The notes under the pieces were generated by a model. The model saw only the letters and a program-made list of their open reading frames with translations, was not told the DNA's origin and did no database searches. Positions 28,141 to 36,659 of a stretch of 64,000 nucleotides of DNA are shown one piece after another. Made by a program: the position numbers and the translations under genes. The first letter of the stretch is position 1, and every line of letters starts with the position of its first letter. Source of the DNA: Bacillota bacterium. Its GTDB lineage: Bacteria; Bacillota; UBA4882; UBA8346. Location of the stretch: assembly GCA_023400055.1 (NCBI GenBank), contig JAEXFN010000061.1, positions 45,813-109,812 of the forward strand. The letters run 5' to 3'.

Positions 28141-29109
28141 ATGAACAAATGGGAGATTCCGCCGCAGGGCGGCCATATGGATTTACCAACCGGGGTTTAC
28201 TATCAGAATATGAGTAATCTTCAAGTGGCGGAAAGATTGAAAAAGGACGACATCCTGATTATTCCGGTGGGCAGCACCGAGAATCACGGGCCGCAGGCGC
28301 CTTACGGCGAGGATACCTTTCTGGTCACCCGCTTGGCCGAACAAGTGGCACTCAAGACGGGCTGCACGGTTGCCCAGCCGATCTGGTATGGTTCGCACCC
28401 TTCCCACCATCTGGGGATGCCGGGCACTATCATAATTCCCGAGGAGACTTTGGCCGCCTATCTGCGGGCGGTTTTCGCGGGATTCTGGAATACCGGATTC
28501 CGCAAGATGATTATTCTTAACGGTCACGGCCAGGATTATGTGGTTCCCATGGCCATCCATCAATTTGGCAAGAAATATCAAGTTCCCGCTATCATCCTGT
28601 ATTTGCATTGGTGGGCGGCTTGCAAAGAAGAATTAAAAAGCAAGCCGGAAGGCGGTGCCTACTTCGAAACGCCGTTTATCCATGCCGACGAAGTCGAAAC
28701 CTCGTTTTCCATGGCGCTCTTCCCGGAATTGTGCGATCTCGATAAGGCGGTCGATACCCAACCGACGCCGCTTTTGCCGCCGGGTCATATCAATAATTCC
28801 AGCGAGACTTTGAGCGCACCGATCAAATGGTATAATGCGTATGGCGCGGTGGGCATGGAATGCATTTGTACTCCGGAAGGGGTCATCGGCAAGAGCAGCT
28901 TGGCGAATCCGGAAAAAGCCAAACCGGGGATTGAGGCCGTCTTGGATTACCTGGTGAAACTGCACGATGACATCTTAAGCCGGTTTCCCGCTGGAAAACT
29001 GCCGCCGCTTGAAAAAGTCACCCAGCGGAACCCGGAAGAGGTCGAAGCAGTAGTTAAAGGGCCGGCGAACGGCGGCAGGCATATTTACACATTGGGATAT
29101 CCTTGTTAA
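28141..29109 (+). CDS. iolN: Creatininase-family hydrolase, IolN-like (paralogue 1)
   Basis: A 322-residue metal-dependent hydrolase of the creatininase superfamily. The metal-site residues are visible: Glu47 and His49 (PVGSTENHG), Asp58 (YGEDTF), His129 (NGHGQD) and Glu184 (HADEVETS). In Thermotoga a member of this family, IolN, opens the ring of a diketo-inositol to give 5-keto-L-gluconate. That role fits here because an IolO-like epimerase, a cyclitol-type importer and zinc dehydrogenases share the locus. Creatinine or another cyclic amide remains possible. AAAGGAG lies eight bases before the ATG. The symbol rests on context and family, not on a close match I could verify. Confidence 0.72.
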   Translation: MNKWEIPPQGGHMDLPTGVYYQNMSNLQVAERLKKDDILIIPVGSTENHGPQAPYGEDTFLVTRLAEQVALKTGCTVAQPIWYGSHPSHHLGMPGTIIIPEETLAAYLRAVFAGFWNTGFRKMIILNGHGQDYVVPMAIHQFGKKYQVPAIILYLHWWAACKEELKSKPEGGAYFETPFIHADEVETSFSMALFPELCDLDKAVDTQPTPLLPPGHINNSSETLSAPIKWYNAYGAVGMECICTPEGVIGKSSLANPEKAKPGIEAVLDYLVKLHDDILSRFPAGKLPPLEKVTQRNPEEVEAVVKGPANGGRHIYTLGYPC

Positions 29110-29117
29110 AGTTAAAG

Positions 29118-29225
29118 GAAACGATGTGAAGTGAGAAGCGAGAAGTAAGAGGTTTGAAAAGGTGCGGATAAATTATTCCGTACTTTCTTTTCTCACATCT
29201 CGCATCTCGCTTCTAACTTCTCATT
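29118..29225. terminator. Long imperfect inverted repeat between convergent genes
   Basis: A purine-rich arm (about 29127-29152, GTGAGAAGCGAGAAGTAAGA) can pair with a pyrimidine-rich arm (about 29193-29224, containing TCTCGCTTCTAACTTCTC). It lies between the tail-to-tail hydrolase and XRE regulator genes and probably serves as a two-way transcription stop. A similar purine/pyrimidine arrangement occurs at about 27186-27275. Confidence 0.5.
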
Positions 29226-29239
29226 GGAAATGCTCTGAT

Positions 29240-29779
29240 TTACCAACTCACCGGACTGTCTACCCAAATGGTAATGGTTTGTCCGTTGTAAATATTGGTG
29301 CACTTATGCGGTTTGGTAGAATCCAATCGAATACTGTCACCGGCTTCCAAGATGTAGGCATCATTCTCAATAGTGACTTCCAGCCGGCCTTCCAAAACAA
29401 TCCCGCATTCCTCGCCTTCATGAGTGTAGAGTTCTCCGGTGGACCCTCCCTTTTCATAAACGCAGTAAAGGAATTCAATATTGGTATCCTTTAAATCGTG
29501 GGTGAGAAGATAAAAGGTGTATCCGCTTTGGGTCTTTAAAACTTTTCGTTCATCCCGTTTTACCACTAGAGAATTCCGTTCCGCTTCGTCATTGAAAAAA
29601 GCGGCGATAGGAACGTTAAATGACTTGGCAATCGCTTTCAAAGTATTAACGGATGGATTGGCTTTATCATTTTCGACCTGACTGATTAGACTCTTCGTTA
29701 TCCCAGCCTTCTCGGCCACCTCTTTTATGGTCATATTTTTTTCTTTTCGTATTCTGCGGATAGTATCTCCTAGCGACAT
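29240..29779 (-). CDS. XRE-family regulator with cupin sensor domain
   Basis: A 179-residue regulator. The N-terminal helix-turn-helix (residues 8-62: TIKEVAEKAGITKSLISQVE) is followed by a cupin barrel (about 105-175: THEGEECGIVLEGRLEVTIE, GDSIRLDSTKPHKCTN). Such proteins bind a small metabolite in the cupin and control catabolic genes, as in the PuuR group. It lies inside the cyclitol locus, divergent from promoter P2, so it is the best candidate to bind the AT-rich motifs shared by P1 and P2. The cupin retains histidines (THEGEE, PHKC), so metal binding is possible. Confidence 0.9.
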   Translation of the reverse strand: MSLGDTIRRIRKEKNMTIKEVAEKAGITKSLISQVENDKANPSVNTLKAIAKSFNVPIAAFFNDEAERNSLVVKRDERKVLKTQSGYTFYLLTHDLKDTNIEFLYCVYEKGGSTGELYTHEGEECGIVLEGRLEVTIENDAYILEAGDSIRLDSTKPHKCTNIYNGQTITIWVDSPVSW

Positions 29780-29987
29780 CGGTATTCCTCCAAGTTAATA
29801 ACATGTTCAATAAAATAAATCTTAATTAATTATATGACAACAAGATTGAAATCGCAACACCAACTGTAACGGCCCAATTAAATATAATTTAAATTTGGAC
29901 TGGAATCTATTGGGTATTTTTCAAGTCCAAAAAATGTTCTAACAGCTTAATGCGTTATAAAAAGAGCATCTGTACCAAAATAAACAG

Positions 29988-30016
29988 TTGACTTCAAGGG
30001 AAGGGAGACGTATAAT
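29988..30016 (+). promoter_or_regulatory. Housekeeping-type promoter P2 of the cyclitol locus
   Basis: TTGACT (29988-29993), a 17-base spacer and TATAAT (30011-30016). The flank AAACAGTTGACTTCAAG is identical to P1 at 22165. It should drive the second block of catabolic genes from 30281 onward. The gene-free interval 29780-30280 holds this promoter, AT-rich motifs and nothing else recognised. Confidence 0.85.
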
Positions 30017-30038
30017 GCAATTGAAAAGGTAAATATAA

Positions 30039-30048
30039 TTTAATTAAA
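30039..30048. promoter_or_regulatory. Operator-like palindrome behind promoter P2
   Basis: TTTAATTAAA lies 28 bases after the first base of the -10 box, almost the same offset as at P1 (27 bases). It is a probable binding site for a regulator common to both promoters. Confidence 0.5.
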
Positions 30049-30147
30049 GAATAATTATTATCGTTTAAATTGAAAAATAAATCGACAGTAAACTGCAAAA
30101 AATATTATATAAGCATGGTAGTTTAAGCGAAAAGAATGTCTCATTTG

Positions 30148-30163
30148 GTTAAATTATATTGAA
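30148..30163 (+). promoter_or_regulatory. Shared 16-base leader motif, copy 2
   Basis: GTTAAATTATATTGAA, identical to 22315-22330, sits 118 bases before the start of the second hydrolase gene. Confidence 0.5.
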
Positions 30164-30280
30164 ATTAATTTCTAATTTAATCCGGGTTTATCCCCACAAC
30201 ATTATGGATCAAAGCGCGCATGATGATACGTGAATTCTCGTATGTAACAAATAAATATTTTAAGAAATGGGGAAATCGTT

Positions 30281-31267
30281 ATGAGCAAATGGAAGATCCC
30301 GGCAAAAGGGCATATGGAGGAGGTGGACGGTTTATATCTCCAAAATATGACCATGAAACAGATCAGGGAACGTTTGGAGAAGAACGATGTGATTATCATT
30401 CCAGTCGGTTCTACGGAAAATCACGGGGACAATGCCTGCATCGGCGAGGACACCTTTTTGGTTACCCGGACTTCCGAGCAAGTTGCTTTGAAAACCGGCT
30501 GTACGATTTCCCAGCCGGTTTGGTTCGGTTCTCATCCCTATCATCATGTGGGAATGCCGGGGACGGTCATTGTTCCGGAACAGACTTTCTGTGACTATTT
30601 GAAATGTATTATGGCGGGCTTTTGGAATACCGGCTTTCGGAAAATGATTCTGGTGAACGGCCATGGCCAGGAATATGTCATTCCCACTGCGATTCACCAA
30701 TTTATGAAATTATATCAGGTGCCTTCGATTATTATTAACTTGAATTGGTATTACGCTGTTCCGGATAGTTTTAAGCTGACATCGCAAGGCGGAGTATATG
30801 AAACGCCCTTTATCCATGCGGATGAGATTGAAACCTCATGGTGTTTGACGCTCCTTCCGGAGATGATCCATCAGGAATGGGCGGTCGACACCACTCCGCA
30901 AGGGTATTTTACCAAGACCAAATCCGGTTATCAGCATCTGGACAAAGCGGGCAATCTGCTGAACTTGCCCATTAAATGGTACGGTCAGGTTGGAATGACG
31001 CCGATGGAGATCGCCGCCACTCCGGAAGGAAGCGTCGGGAAATCGACCCTCGCGTCAGCCGCCAAAGCCCGGCCGGGGGTGGAAGAATATCTGGATTATT
31101 TGGAAGCGTTAGTCCATGATATTTTAGACAAGTTCCCGCCCGGCGTATTGCCGCCGGCCGGGGAATTATCCCAAAGACCCCAAGCGGAACTGGATGCTTT
31201 GCTGAAAAAGCCATTTGAAAAGGGTTGGCGCAGCCTGTATTCGGTCGCCTATCCTCCCACTTTGTAA
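30281..31267 (+). CDS. iolN: Creatininase-family hydrolase, IolN-like (paralogue 2)
   Basis: A 328-residue paralogue of the protein at 28141. It keeps the metal-site motifs PVGSTENHG, GEDTF, NGHGQE and HADEIETS, and the peptide GFWNTGFRKMI is shared word for word. Moderate divergence elsewhere, including the substrate-facing loop after SQGGVYETPFIHADE, suggests a related but distinct substrate or stereochemistry. It is the first gene after promoter P2 and is followed 12 bases later by an IolO-like epimerase. The ring-opening role is inferred from the Thermotoga inositol pathway. Confidence 0.72.
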   Translation: MSKWKIPAKGHMEEVDGLYLQNMTMKQIRERLEKNDVIIIPVGSTENHGDNACIGEDTFLVTRTSEQVALKTGCTISQPVWFGSHPYHHVGMPGTVIVPEQTFCDYLKCIMAGFWNTGFRKMILVNGHGQEYVIPTAIHQFMKLYQVPSIIINLNWYYAVPDSFKLTSQGGVYETPFIHADEIETSWCLTLLPEMIHQEWAVDTTPQGYFTKTKSGYQHLDKAGNLLNLPIKWYGQVGMTPMEIAATPEGSVGKSTLASAAKARPGVEEYLDYLEALVHDILDKFPPGVLPPAGELSQRPQAELDALLKKPFEKGWRSLYSVAYPPTL

Positions 31268-31279
31268 AGGAGTGCCTCA

Positions 31280-32092
31280 ATGAAAAAATCATTTGTGATA
31301 TCGGTGCAAGAAACCCGATTCAATGCAGTTGCTTTCAAGTCGAATCTGGCGATGAATTTACGTCAGATTTCCCGTTTGGGTTATGATGGGGTGGAATTGG
31401 CCATCCGCAATCCGGAAGAGGTGGAGGGAGAACAGATTATCGCGCTTTGCCGGGAAAACGGCTTGCCGATTGTAGCGATCGGCACCGGGCAGGCCTGGGG
31501 CGAAGAACGATTGAGCCTGACCGACCCCCGGCCGAATATCCGGAAAAAGACGGTGAATCGATTGAAACAGCATATTTTATTTGCCGCACCCAGCCGGGCC
31601 AAGGTGATTATCGGCCTGATCCGCGGGATGAGCCGGCCGGAAGTTTCGCCGGATCAAACGCGAGAATGGCTTTTGGAAGGAATCGGCGAATGCGCGGATT
31701 TCGCCAAAGATTTCAAAGACGTGTTTTTGGCGGTGGAGTTAATTAATCGTTATGAGACGAATTTGCTCAATACCGTCCGGGAAGGGCTGGATTTTCTGAA
31801 TTTGTTGCAACGTGAAAACGTAGGTTTGCTGGTCGATACGTTTCATATGAATATCGAAGAAGCCGATATCCAGAAAAGCATTCGATCCGCCGAGGCCAAA
31901 ATCAATCACGTTCATTTTGCCGACAGCAATCGCTGGGCGCCGGGATGGGGCCATCTGAACTTTAAGGCGGTGATGGATGCCCTTTATGCCATCGATTATT
32001 CAGGATATGTCTCGGCCGAAATTATGCCGAAACCGACGATTGAATCGTGCGCGGAAGAAACGATTCAATACCTCAATCAATTGGGTTTATAG
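31280..32092 (+). CDS. iolO: TIM-barrel epimerase, IolO-like (paralogue 2)
   Basis: A 270-residue TIM barrel with metal ligands Glu153, Asp186, His212 and Glu247. The stretches VAIGTGQAWGEERLSLTDP, VIIGLIRG and ADTFHMNIEEADI-like closely resemble my recollection of the Thermotoga 5-keto-L-gluconate epimerase IolO, closer than the paralogue at 27299 does. IolO converts the hydrolase product to D-tagaturonate. AAAGGAG precedes the ATG. It lies between the IolN-like hydrolase and the aldolase, so its product should feed the lower pathway here. Confidence 0.75.
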   Translation: MKKSFVISVQETRFNAVAFKSNLAMNLRQISRLGYDGVELAIRNPEEVEGEQIIALCRENGLPIVAIGTGQAWGEERLSLTDPRPNIRKKTVNRLKQHILFAAPSRAKVIIGLIRGMSRPEVSPDQTREWLLEGIGECADFAKDFKDVFLAVELINRYETNLLNTVREGLDFLNLLQRENVGLLVDTFHMNIEEADIQKSIRSAEAKINHVHFADSNRWAPGWGHLNFKAVMDALYAIDYSGYVSAEIMPKPTIESCAEETIQYLNQLGL

Positions 32093-32119
32093 AGCGATAT
32101 TGTCGAACGAGGTGAGAAA

Positions 32120-32968
32120 ATGGCGCTGGTGACCTTAGAAGCGTTAATGAAAAAAGCGCTTGCCGAACATTACGGCGTCGGAATGTTTAATGTAGTTAAC
32201 CTAGAGTTTGCCGAGGCGATTATTCAAGCGGCCGAGGAATTGGGCGCGCCGGTCATACTCGGGCTGCCGGAACGGTTCTTTGCCTTTGTTGAGATGGAGG
32301 ATCTCAGCCACCTCTGTGTGGGTATGGCCCGGCGGGCCAAGGCGCCGGTGGCGGTCCACCTCGATCACGGAAAGAGCTTTGAAACAGTGATGAAAGCGAT
32401 CCGTTGCGGTTTCTCATCGGTGATGTTTGATGGTTCGGCATTGCCTTATGAAGAGAATATACGGCAAACCGCGGAAATTGTTCGCGCCGCTCATGCGGTC
32501 GGAGTTTCCGTAGAAGGAGAGCTCGGTTATATCGGCCGTGCCCATACCGATGCGGCGGCGGTGGAGTACGATGCATCGCTTTTTACCCGACCCGAAGCGG
32601 CGGAAGACTTTGTCAACCGGACCGGCGTGGATGCGCTGGCCATCGCCATCGGCACGATTCATGGAGTTTACCGGAGCGCTCCGCGGTTGGACTTCCAACG
32701 CTTAGCGGCGATCCGCCAAAGCGTCCCAGTGGGTTTGGTCTTGCATGGCGGATCGGGTCTGGCCGATTCGGATTTCCAAAGAGCGGTCAGCCTGGGGATC
32801 AACAAGATCAATATTTTTACCGAGTTGTCACTTTGCGCCATGAACCATGTGAAAGAAGCTCTTCCCACCGCCGAAAGCTGGCTTGAAGTGGCCGGCTCGC
32901 TGCGGGCGGCCCTGAAAGAAGTCGTCCGGAACCGGATCGTTATTTTTGGGGGTGTTGGCGAGGCGTAA
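32120..32968 (+). CDS. iolJ: Class II (zinc) ketose-bisphosphate-type aldolase, probably IolJ
   Basis: A 282-residue class II aldolase. The zinc ligands His83, His181 and His209 (HLDHGKS, TIHGVY, LHGGSG) and catalytic Asp82 are in place. The family includes fructose- and tagatose-bisphosphate aldolases and IolJ, which splits 5-dehydro-2-deoxygluconate 6-phosphate into dihydroxyacetone phosphate and malonate semialdehyde. The immediate neighbours, an IolC-type kinase and an IolA-type dehydrogenase, supply the steps before and after, so IolJ is the best assignment. If the upper pathway delivers a hydroxylated rather than a 2-deoxy acid, it may cleave a different substrate. Confidence 0.75.
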   Translation: MALVTLEALMKKALAEHYGVGMFNVVNLEFAEAIIQAAEELGAPVILGLPERFFAFVEMEDLSHLCVGMARRAKAPVAVHLDHGKSFETVMKAIRCGFSSVMFDGSALPYEENIRQTAEIVRAAHAVGVSVEGELGYIGRAHTDAAAVEYDASLFTRPEAAEDFVNRTGVDALAIAIGTIHGVYRSAPRLDFQRLAAIRQSVPVGLVLHGGSGLADSDFQRAVSLGINKINIFTELSLCAMNHVKEALPTAESWLEVAGSLRAALKEVVRNRIVIFGGVGEA

Positions 32969-33017
32969 CTGCTTTGAAGGTCATGACGGTCAGCATAAAA
33001 AACGAGGAGTGGTTCGC

Positions 33018-34016
33018 ATGAGTTTAATCAATTTTGACTCGAATAAACCGCTGGACTTCATCGGGTTGGGGCGGCTCTGTATAGATCTGAACGCCAATGA
33101 GATCAACCGGCCGATGGAAGAGACCAGCACCTTCACCCGGTATTTAGGGGGCTCTCCGGCGAATATCACCGTGGCGCTGTCCCGGCTCGGAATGAAGACC
33201 GGCTTTATCGGCAGGGTCGCCAACGACCAATTCGGCCGTTTTATTGTGAATTACTTGCAAAAAAGCGCCATTGATTCCTCCAATGTAATCGTGGATAAGA
33301 CCGGAAGTGTGACCGGACTGGCCTTCACCGAGATCAAATCGCCCACCGAGTGCAGTATCCTGATGTACCGCGATAACGTGGCCGATCTGAAACTGGCGCC
33401 GACCGACATCGACCCGGAATACCTCAAAAGCGCCAAGTGCCTGTTGATCTCCGGCACTGCTTTATCACAAAGTCCGTCCCGCGAAGCGGCGCTCTTCGCG
33501 ATCGAATATGCCCGCAAGAATAAGGTCCGGGTGATCCTGGATATCGATTTCCGGCCTTTTTCCTGGGAATCTCCCGAAGCGACCGCCCTATACTACTACT
33601 TGGCGGCCAAGCAATGCGACGTAATCATGGGAACGTTCGAAGAGTATAGCCTGATGCGGACGTTGATCGACCCGTTACCATGGGACGATTCCAGCATCGC
33701 CGAACATTTTCTCCAAACCAACGCCAAGATCGTCGTGATCAAACACGGCAAGGAAGGGTCCACCGCCTTTGTGAAAGACGGAGGGATCCATCAAGCTCCT
33801 TCATTTACAGTGAAAGTATTGAAAACCTTCGGCGCCGGCGACTCCTACGCCGGGGCGTTTATCTACGGATTATTACAAGATTGGGAGCTCCCGCAATGCC
33901 TCACCTATGCCAGCGCTTCAGCGGCGATCGTGGTATCCAGCCACAGTTGCTCGGATGCCATGCCGACCGTCAAACAGATCGAAGAGTTCATCCGCAATTA
34001 TCAACCCGCCGGTTAA
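33018..34016 (+). CDS. iolC: 5-dehydro-2-deoxygluconokinase, PfkB family
   Basis: A 332-residue ribokinase-like sugar kinase strongly reminiscent of Bacillus IolC through its length: RLCIDLNANEINRPMEET, LGGSPANITVALSRLG, SPTECSILMYRDNVADL and TFGAGDSYAGAFIYGL. The catalytic base is Asp275 in the GAGD anion hole. IolC phosphorylates 5-dehydro-2-deoxy-D-gluconate at O6. The ATG at 33018 has GAGGAG eight bases upstream; the longer frame from 32946 overlaps the aldolase gene and lacks support. It is flanked by the aldolase and the semialdehyde dehydrogenase. Confidence 0.87.
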   Translation: MSLINFDSNKPLDFIGLGRLCIDLNANEINRPMEETSTFTRYLGGSPANITVALSRLGMKTGFIGRVANDQFGRFIVNYLQKSAIDSSNVIVDKTGSVTGLAFTEIKSPTECSILMYRDNVADLKLAPTDIDPEYLKSAKCLLISGTALSQSPSREAALFAIEYARKNKVRVILDIDFRPFSWESPEATALYYYLAAKQCDVIMGTFEEYSLMRTLIDPLPWDDSSIAEHFLQTNAKIVVIKHGKEGSTAFVKDGGIHQAPSFTVKVLKTFGAGDSYAGAFIYGLLQDWELPQCLTYASASAAIVVSSHSCSDAMPTVKQIEEFIRNYQPAG

Positions 34017-34053
34017 TTTACGATGATTACAAAACAGTGAGGGAGAAAACGTT

Positions 34054-35568
34054 ATGAATGAGATCAAACGGCTAAAAGTTCTAATCAATGGAAAATGGCA
34101 AGAATCCGAAGCCAGCCAATACATGGATATCTGGGACCCGAGTACCGGCGCGAAGATCGCTGAGACGCCCTGCTGCACCGCAGACGAAGTCCTGACGGCG
34201 ATCCGAGCGGCCGAGGCCGCCTTCCCCGGCTGGGCGAACACCCCGGCGGTCAAACGGGTCCAGGTTTTGTACAAATTCCGGGAACTGCTTGAGAAAAACC
34301 TCGACGAGTTGACGCAGCTGGTCTGCCTGGAGAACGGGAAAGTCTGGGACGAAGCCAAAGGCGATGTCCTGAAAGCCAAAGAGATCACCGAGCATGCCTG
34401 CGGGATCCCATCTTTGATGATGGGAGAGTCGCTGCTGGATACCTCCAGCGGATACGACACCGTGCTCTACCGGGAACCGGTCGGAGTCTTCGCCGGGATC
34501 GCCCCGTTCAACTTCCCGGCGATGATCCCGATGGGCTGGATGATGCCGCTTTGCATCGCTACCGGGAACACCTTGGTTTTAAAAGCGGCCAGCATGACCC
34601 CGATGACCTCAATGCGCTGCGCTGAACTGTTGCAGGAAGCGGGCCTGCCGGACGGGGTCGTCAATATCGTCACCTGCAGCCGGAACGAGGCCGAACTGTT
34701 CCTGAAACACCCGGCGATCAAAGGAATCTGCTTCGTCGGATCGACTTCGGTCGGATTGCACGTCTACGCCACTGCGACGGCCAACGGCAAGCGAGTCCAG
34801 GCGCTTTGCGAAGCTAAAAATCATGCGTTGGTATTGGAGGACGCGCCCCTGGAACGAACGGCCCGCGGCATCATCAACGCCGCCTTTGGTTGCGCCGGAG
34901 AGCGTTGCATGGCGCTGCCGGTGGTGGTGGCCCAGGAAAGCATCGCGGATCGGCTGGTTGCACTGTTAGCCCAGTATGCCAAGGAACTGAAAGTGGGCCC
35001 GGCCTATGATAAGCATTCCGAACTGGGCCCGGTCGTGACCGAGGGACACCGCAGATCTGTGTCGGACTGGATCGAGAAAGGGATCAACGAAGGCGCCCAA
35101 TTGGTCCTCGACGGCAGGAAGATCACGGTCCAAGGTTATGAGCAAGGGTTTTACCTCGGCCCGACCATTTTCGATCGGGTGACGCCCGAGATGAGCATCG
35201 GCGATGAAGAGGTCTTTGGTCCGGTGTTGTGCATCAAACGGGTCCGGGATTTTGAAACGGGACTGCGATTGATGAATGCCAACCGCTTTGCCAACGGTTC
35301 GGTCATTTTTACCCAGAACGGCTATTACAGCCGGGAGTTTGCCAAGCGGACCCACGGCGGGATGGTCGGGATAAACGTCGGGATTCCGGTGCCGGTAGGC
35401 GTGTTCCCGTTTACCGGGCATAAAAACTCGTTTTTCGGCGACCTGCATACCCTGGGTAAGGACGGGGTGCGCTTCTTCACCGAAACCAAAGCGGTTACCA
35501 CCCGGTGGTTTGATGAGGCGGAACTGCGAAAGACCAAGGTGGATACCTGGGACGGGTCATTATCGTAA
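34054..35568 (+). CDS. iolA: CoA-acylating methylmalonate/malonate semialdehyde dehydrogenase
   Basis: A 504-residue aldehyde dehydrogenase of the MmsA/IolA type, which turns malonate semialdehyde plus CoA into acetyl-CoA and CO2 with NAD reduction. The catalytic cysteine is Cys285 in GCAGERCMALPVV. The general-base glutamate of ordinary aldehyde dehydrogenases is absent at its usual place, as expected for a CoA-dependent member. One oddity: the usual GAKNH is EAKNH here (residue 253), which could affect cofactor or substrate fit. GAGGGAG lies upstream of the ATG. It completes the kinase, aldolase and dehydrogenase trio. Confidence 0.87.
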   Translation: MNEIKRLKVLINGKWQESEASQYMDIWDPSTGAKIAETPCCTADEVLTAIRAAEAAFPGWANTPAVKRVQVLYKFRELLEKNLDELTQLVCLENGKVWDEAKGDVLKAKEITEHACGIPSLMMGESLLDTSSGYDTVLYREPVGVFAGIAPFNFPAMIPMGWMMPLCIATGNTLVLKAASMTPMTSMRCAELLQEAGLPDGVVNIVTCSRNEAELFLKHPAIKGICFVGSTSVGLHVYATATANGKRVQALCEAKNHALVLEDAPLERTARGIINAAFGCAGERCMALPVVVAQESIADRLVALLAQYAKELKVGPAYDKHSELGPVVTEGHRRSVSDWIEKGINEGAQLVLDGRKITVQGYEQGFYLGPTIFDRVTPEMSIGDEEVFGPVLCIKRVRDFETGLRLMNANRFANGSVIFTQNGYYSREFAKRTHGGMVGINVGIPVPVGVFPFTGHKNSFFGDLHTLGKDGVRFFTETKAVTTRWFDEAELRKTKVDTWDGSLS

Positions 35569-35586
35569 GCAAATAGGGGTGAGCAA

Positions 35587-36615
35587 ATGAAAACATATCA
35601 GATTCAAGAACCACAATCCATCAAAATACGGGAATCGGATCCGCCGGAGATCAACGATGACGAAGTGCTGGTTCAAGTGAGTCATGTCGGAATCTGCGGC
35701 TCGGATGTTCAATTGTATCAGGGAACCTATAAGGGGCCGTTTAATTACCCGATCGCCTTTGGCCACGAATGGTCCGGAAAAGTGGCGGAAGTCGGCAAGA
35801 ACGTTGATGCGGTCCGCCCGGGGGACAAGGTGACCGGAGATTGTTCCAGATTCTGCGGCGAATGCGTTTTTTGCCGGGAAGACCGGAACCTGTGCATGAA
35901 TATTGAGAAGTTTGGCATTACCATCGACGGCGCCTCCGCGGAATCCATTGTCCGTCCGGCCCAGTATCTTTACCGGGCTCCGGATGATATCGACCTGTCA
36001 TTGCTCAGCTTGACCGAACCGCTGGCCGTTGCCGCTCACTTGCTGGGAAAGATCGAACGCTACGGCAGGCTGAGTCCGGCCAAAAAAGTGTTCGTCCTCG
36101 GCGCGGGCGCTATCGGACTGGGAACGCTTTTGTTGTTAAAGTACTTTTACGATGTGAAAAGCGTGACAATGTATGACCTTTCCCGCGGGCGGCTATCTCT
36201 GGCCGGAAAATTGGGAGCCGAAATCGTAACGGCGGAATTTCTTAAACCAAAAGAGCCCAAAAAAGGTTACCGGGCGCTTTACGATACCGATTATGACATC
36301 ATCATTGAAACGACGGGAAGCGCCGAAGCTTTCAACCAAGCGTTAAGTCTGGTGAAGCCGTTGGGAGTGATCGGTTGTCTGGGGATGCACCCGGCGTTGA
36401 CCATCGAACAACGCTTGATTGTCATGAAAGGGTTAACGATCATCGGCAGCATCGGCGGCACCGGAGATTTCCCCCGCGTGATCGATTTTATCGCCAAGAA
36501 CAGCGGAGTCGTCAGCCGGCTGGTCAGCCAGCGTTTCCCAATGGCGCAGGCGGATCAGGCTTTTCAAGTCAGCCAGGATCGGGAGAGCTCGGTAAAGGTG
36601 GTTTTAGAGCTATAA
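35587..36615 (+). CDS. Zinc-dependent medium-chain dehydrogenase 1
   Basis: A 342-residue alcohol dehydrogenase-like enzyme. Catalytic-zinc residues are Cys37 (GICGSD) and His60-Glu61 (FGHEW). The structural-zinc lobe has Cys90, Cys93, Cys96 and Cys103, with an extra Cys86. The Rossmann motif is VLGAGAIGLG. It is a candidate for IolM, the scyllo-inosose dehydrogenase of the Thermotoga pathway, or for the missing first inositol oxidation. It starts 18 bases after iolA and is co-directional with a second dehydrogenase. Which of the two takes which step cannot be read from the sequence. Confidence 0.82.
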   Translation: MKTYQIQEPQSIKIRESDPPEINDDEVLVQVSHVGICGSDVQLYQGTYKGPFNYPIAFGHEWSGKVAEVGKNVDAVRPGDKVTGDCSRFCGECVFCREDRNLCMNIEKFGITIDGASAESIVRPAQYLYRAPDDIDLSLLSLTEPLAVAAHLLGKIERYGRLSPAKKVFVLGAGAIGLGTLLLLKYFYDVKSVTMYDLSRGRLSLAGKLGAEIVTAEFLKPKEPKKGYRALYDTDYDIIIETTGSAEAFNQALSLVKPLGVIGCLGMHPALTIEQRLIVMKGLTIIGSIGGTGDFPRVIDFIAKNSGVVSRLVSQRFPMAQADQAFQVSQDRESSVKVVLEL

Positions 36616-36659
36616 TTTAGCGGGAAACAGTTTCATTTCTACCAGGAGGTGCCGATCGA

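Noticed and set aside
29162..29494. 110-residue plus-strand open frame
   Set aside because: It is antisense to the XRE-cupin regulator, whose domain structure is unambiguous.
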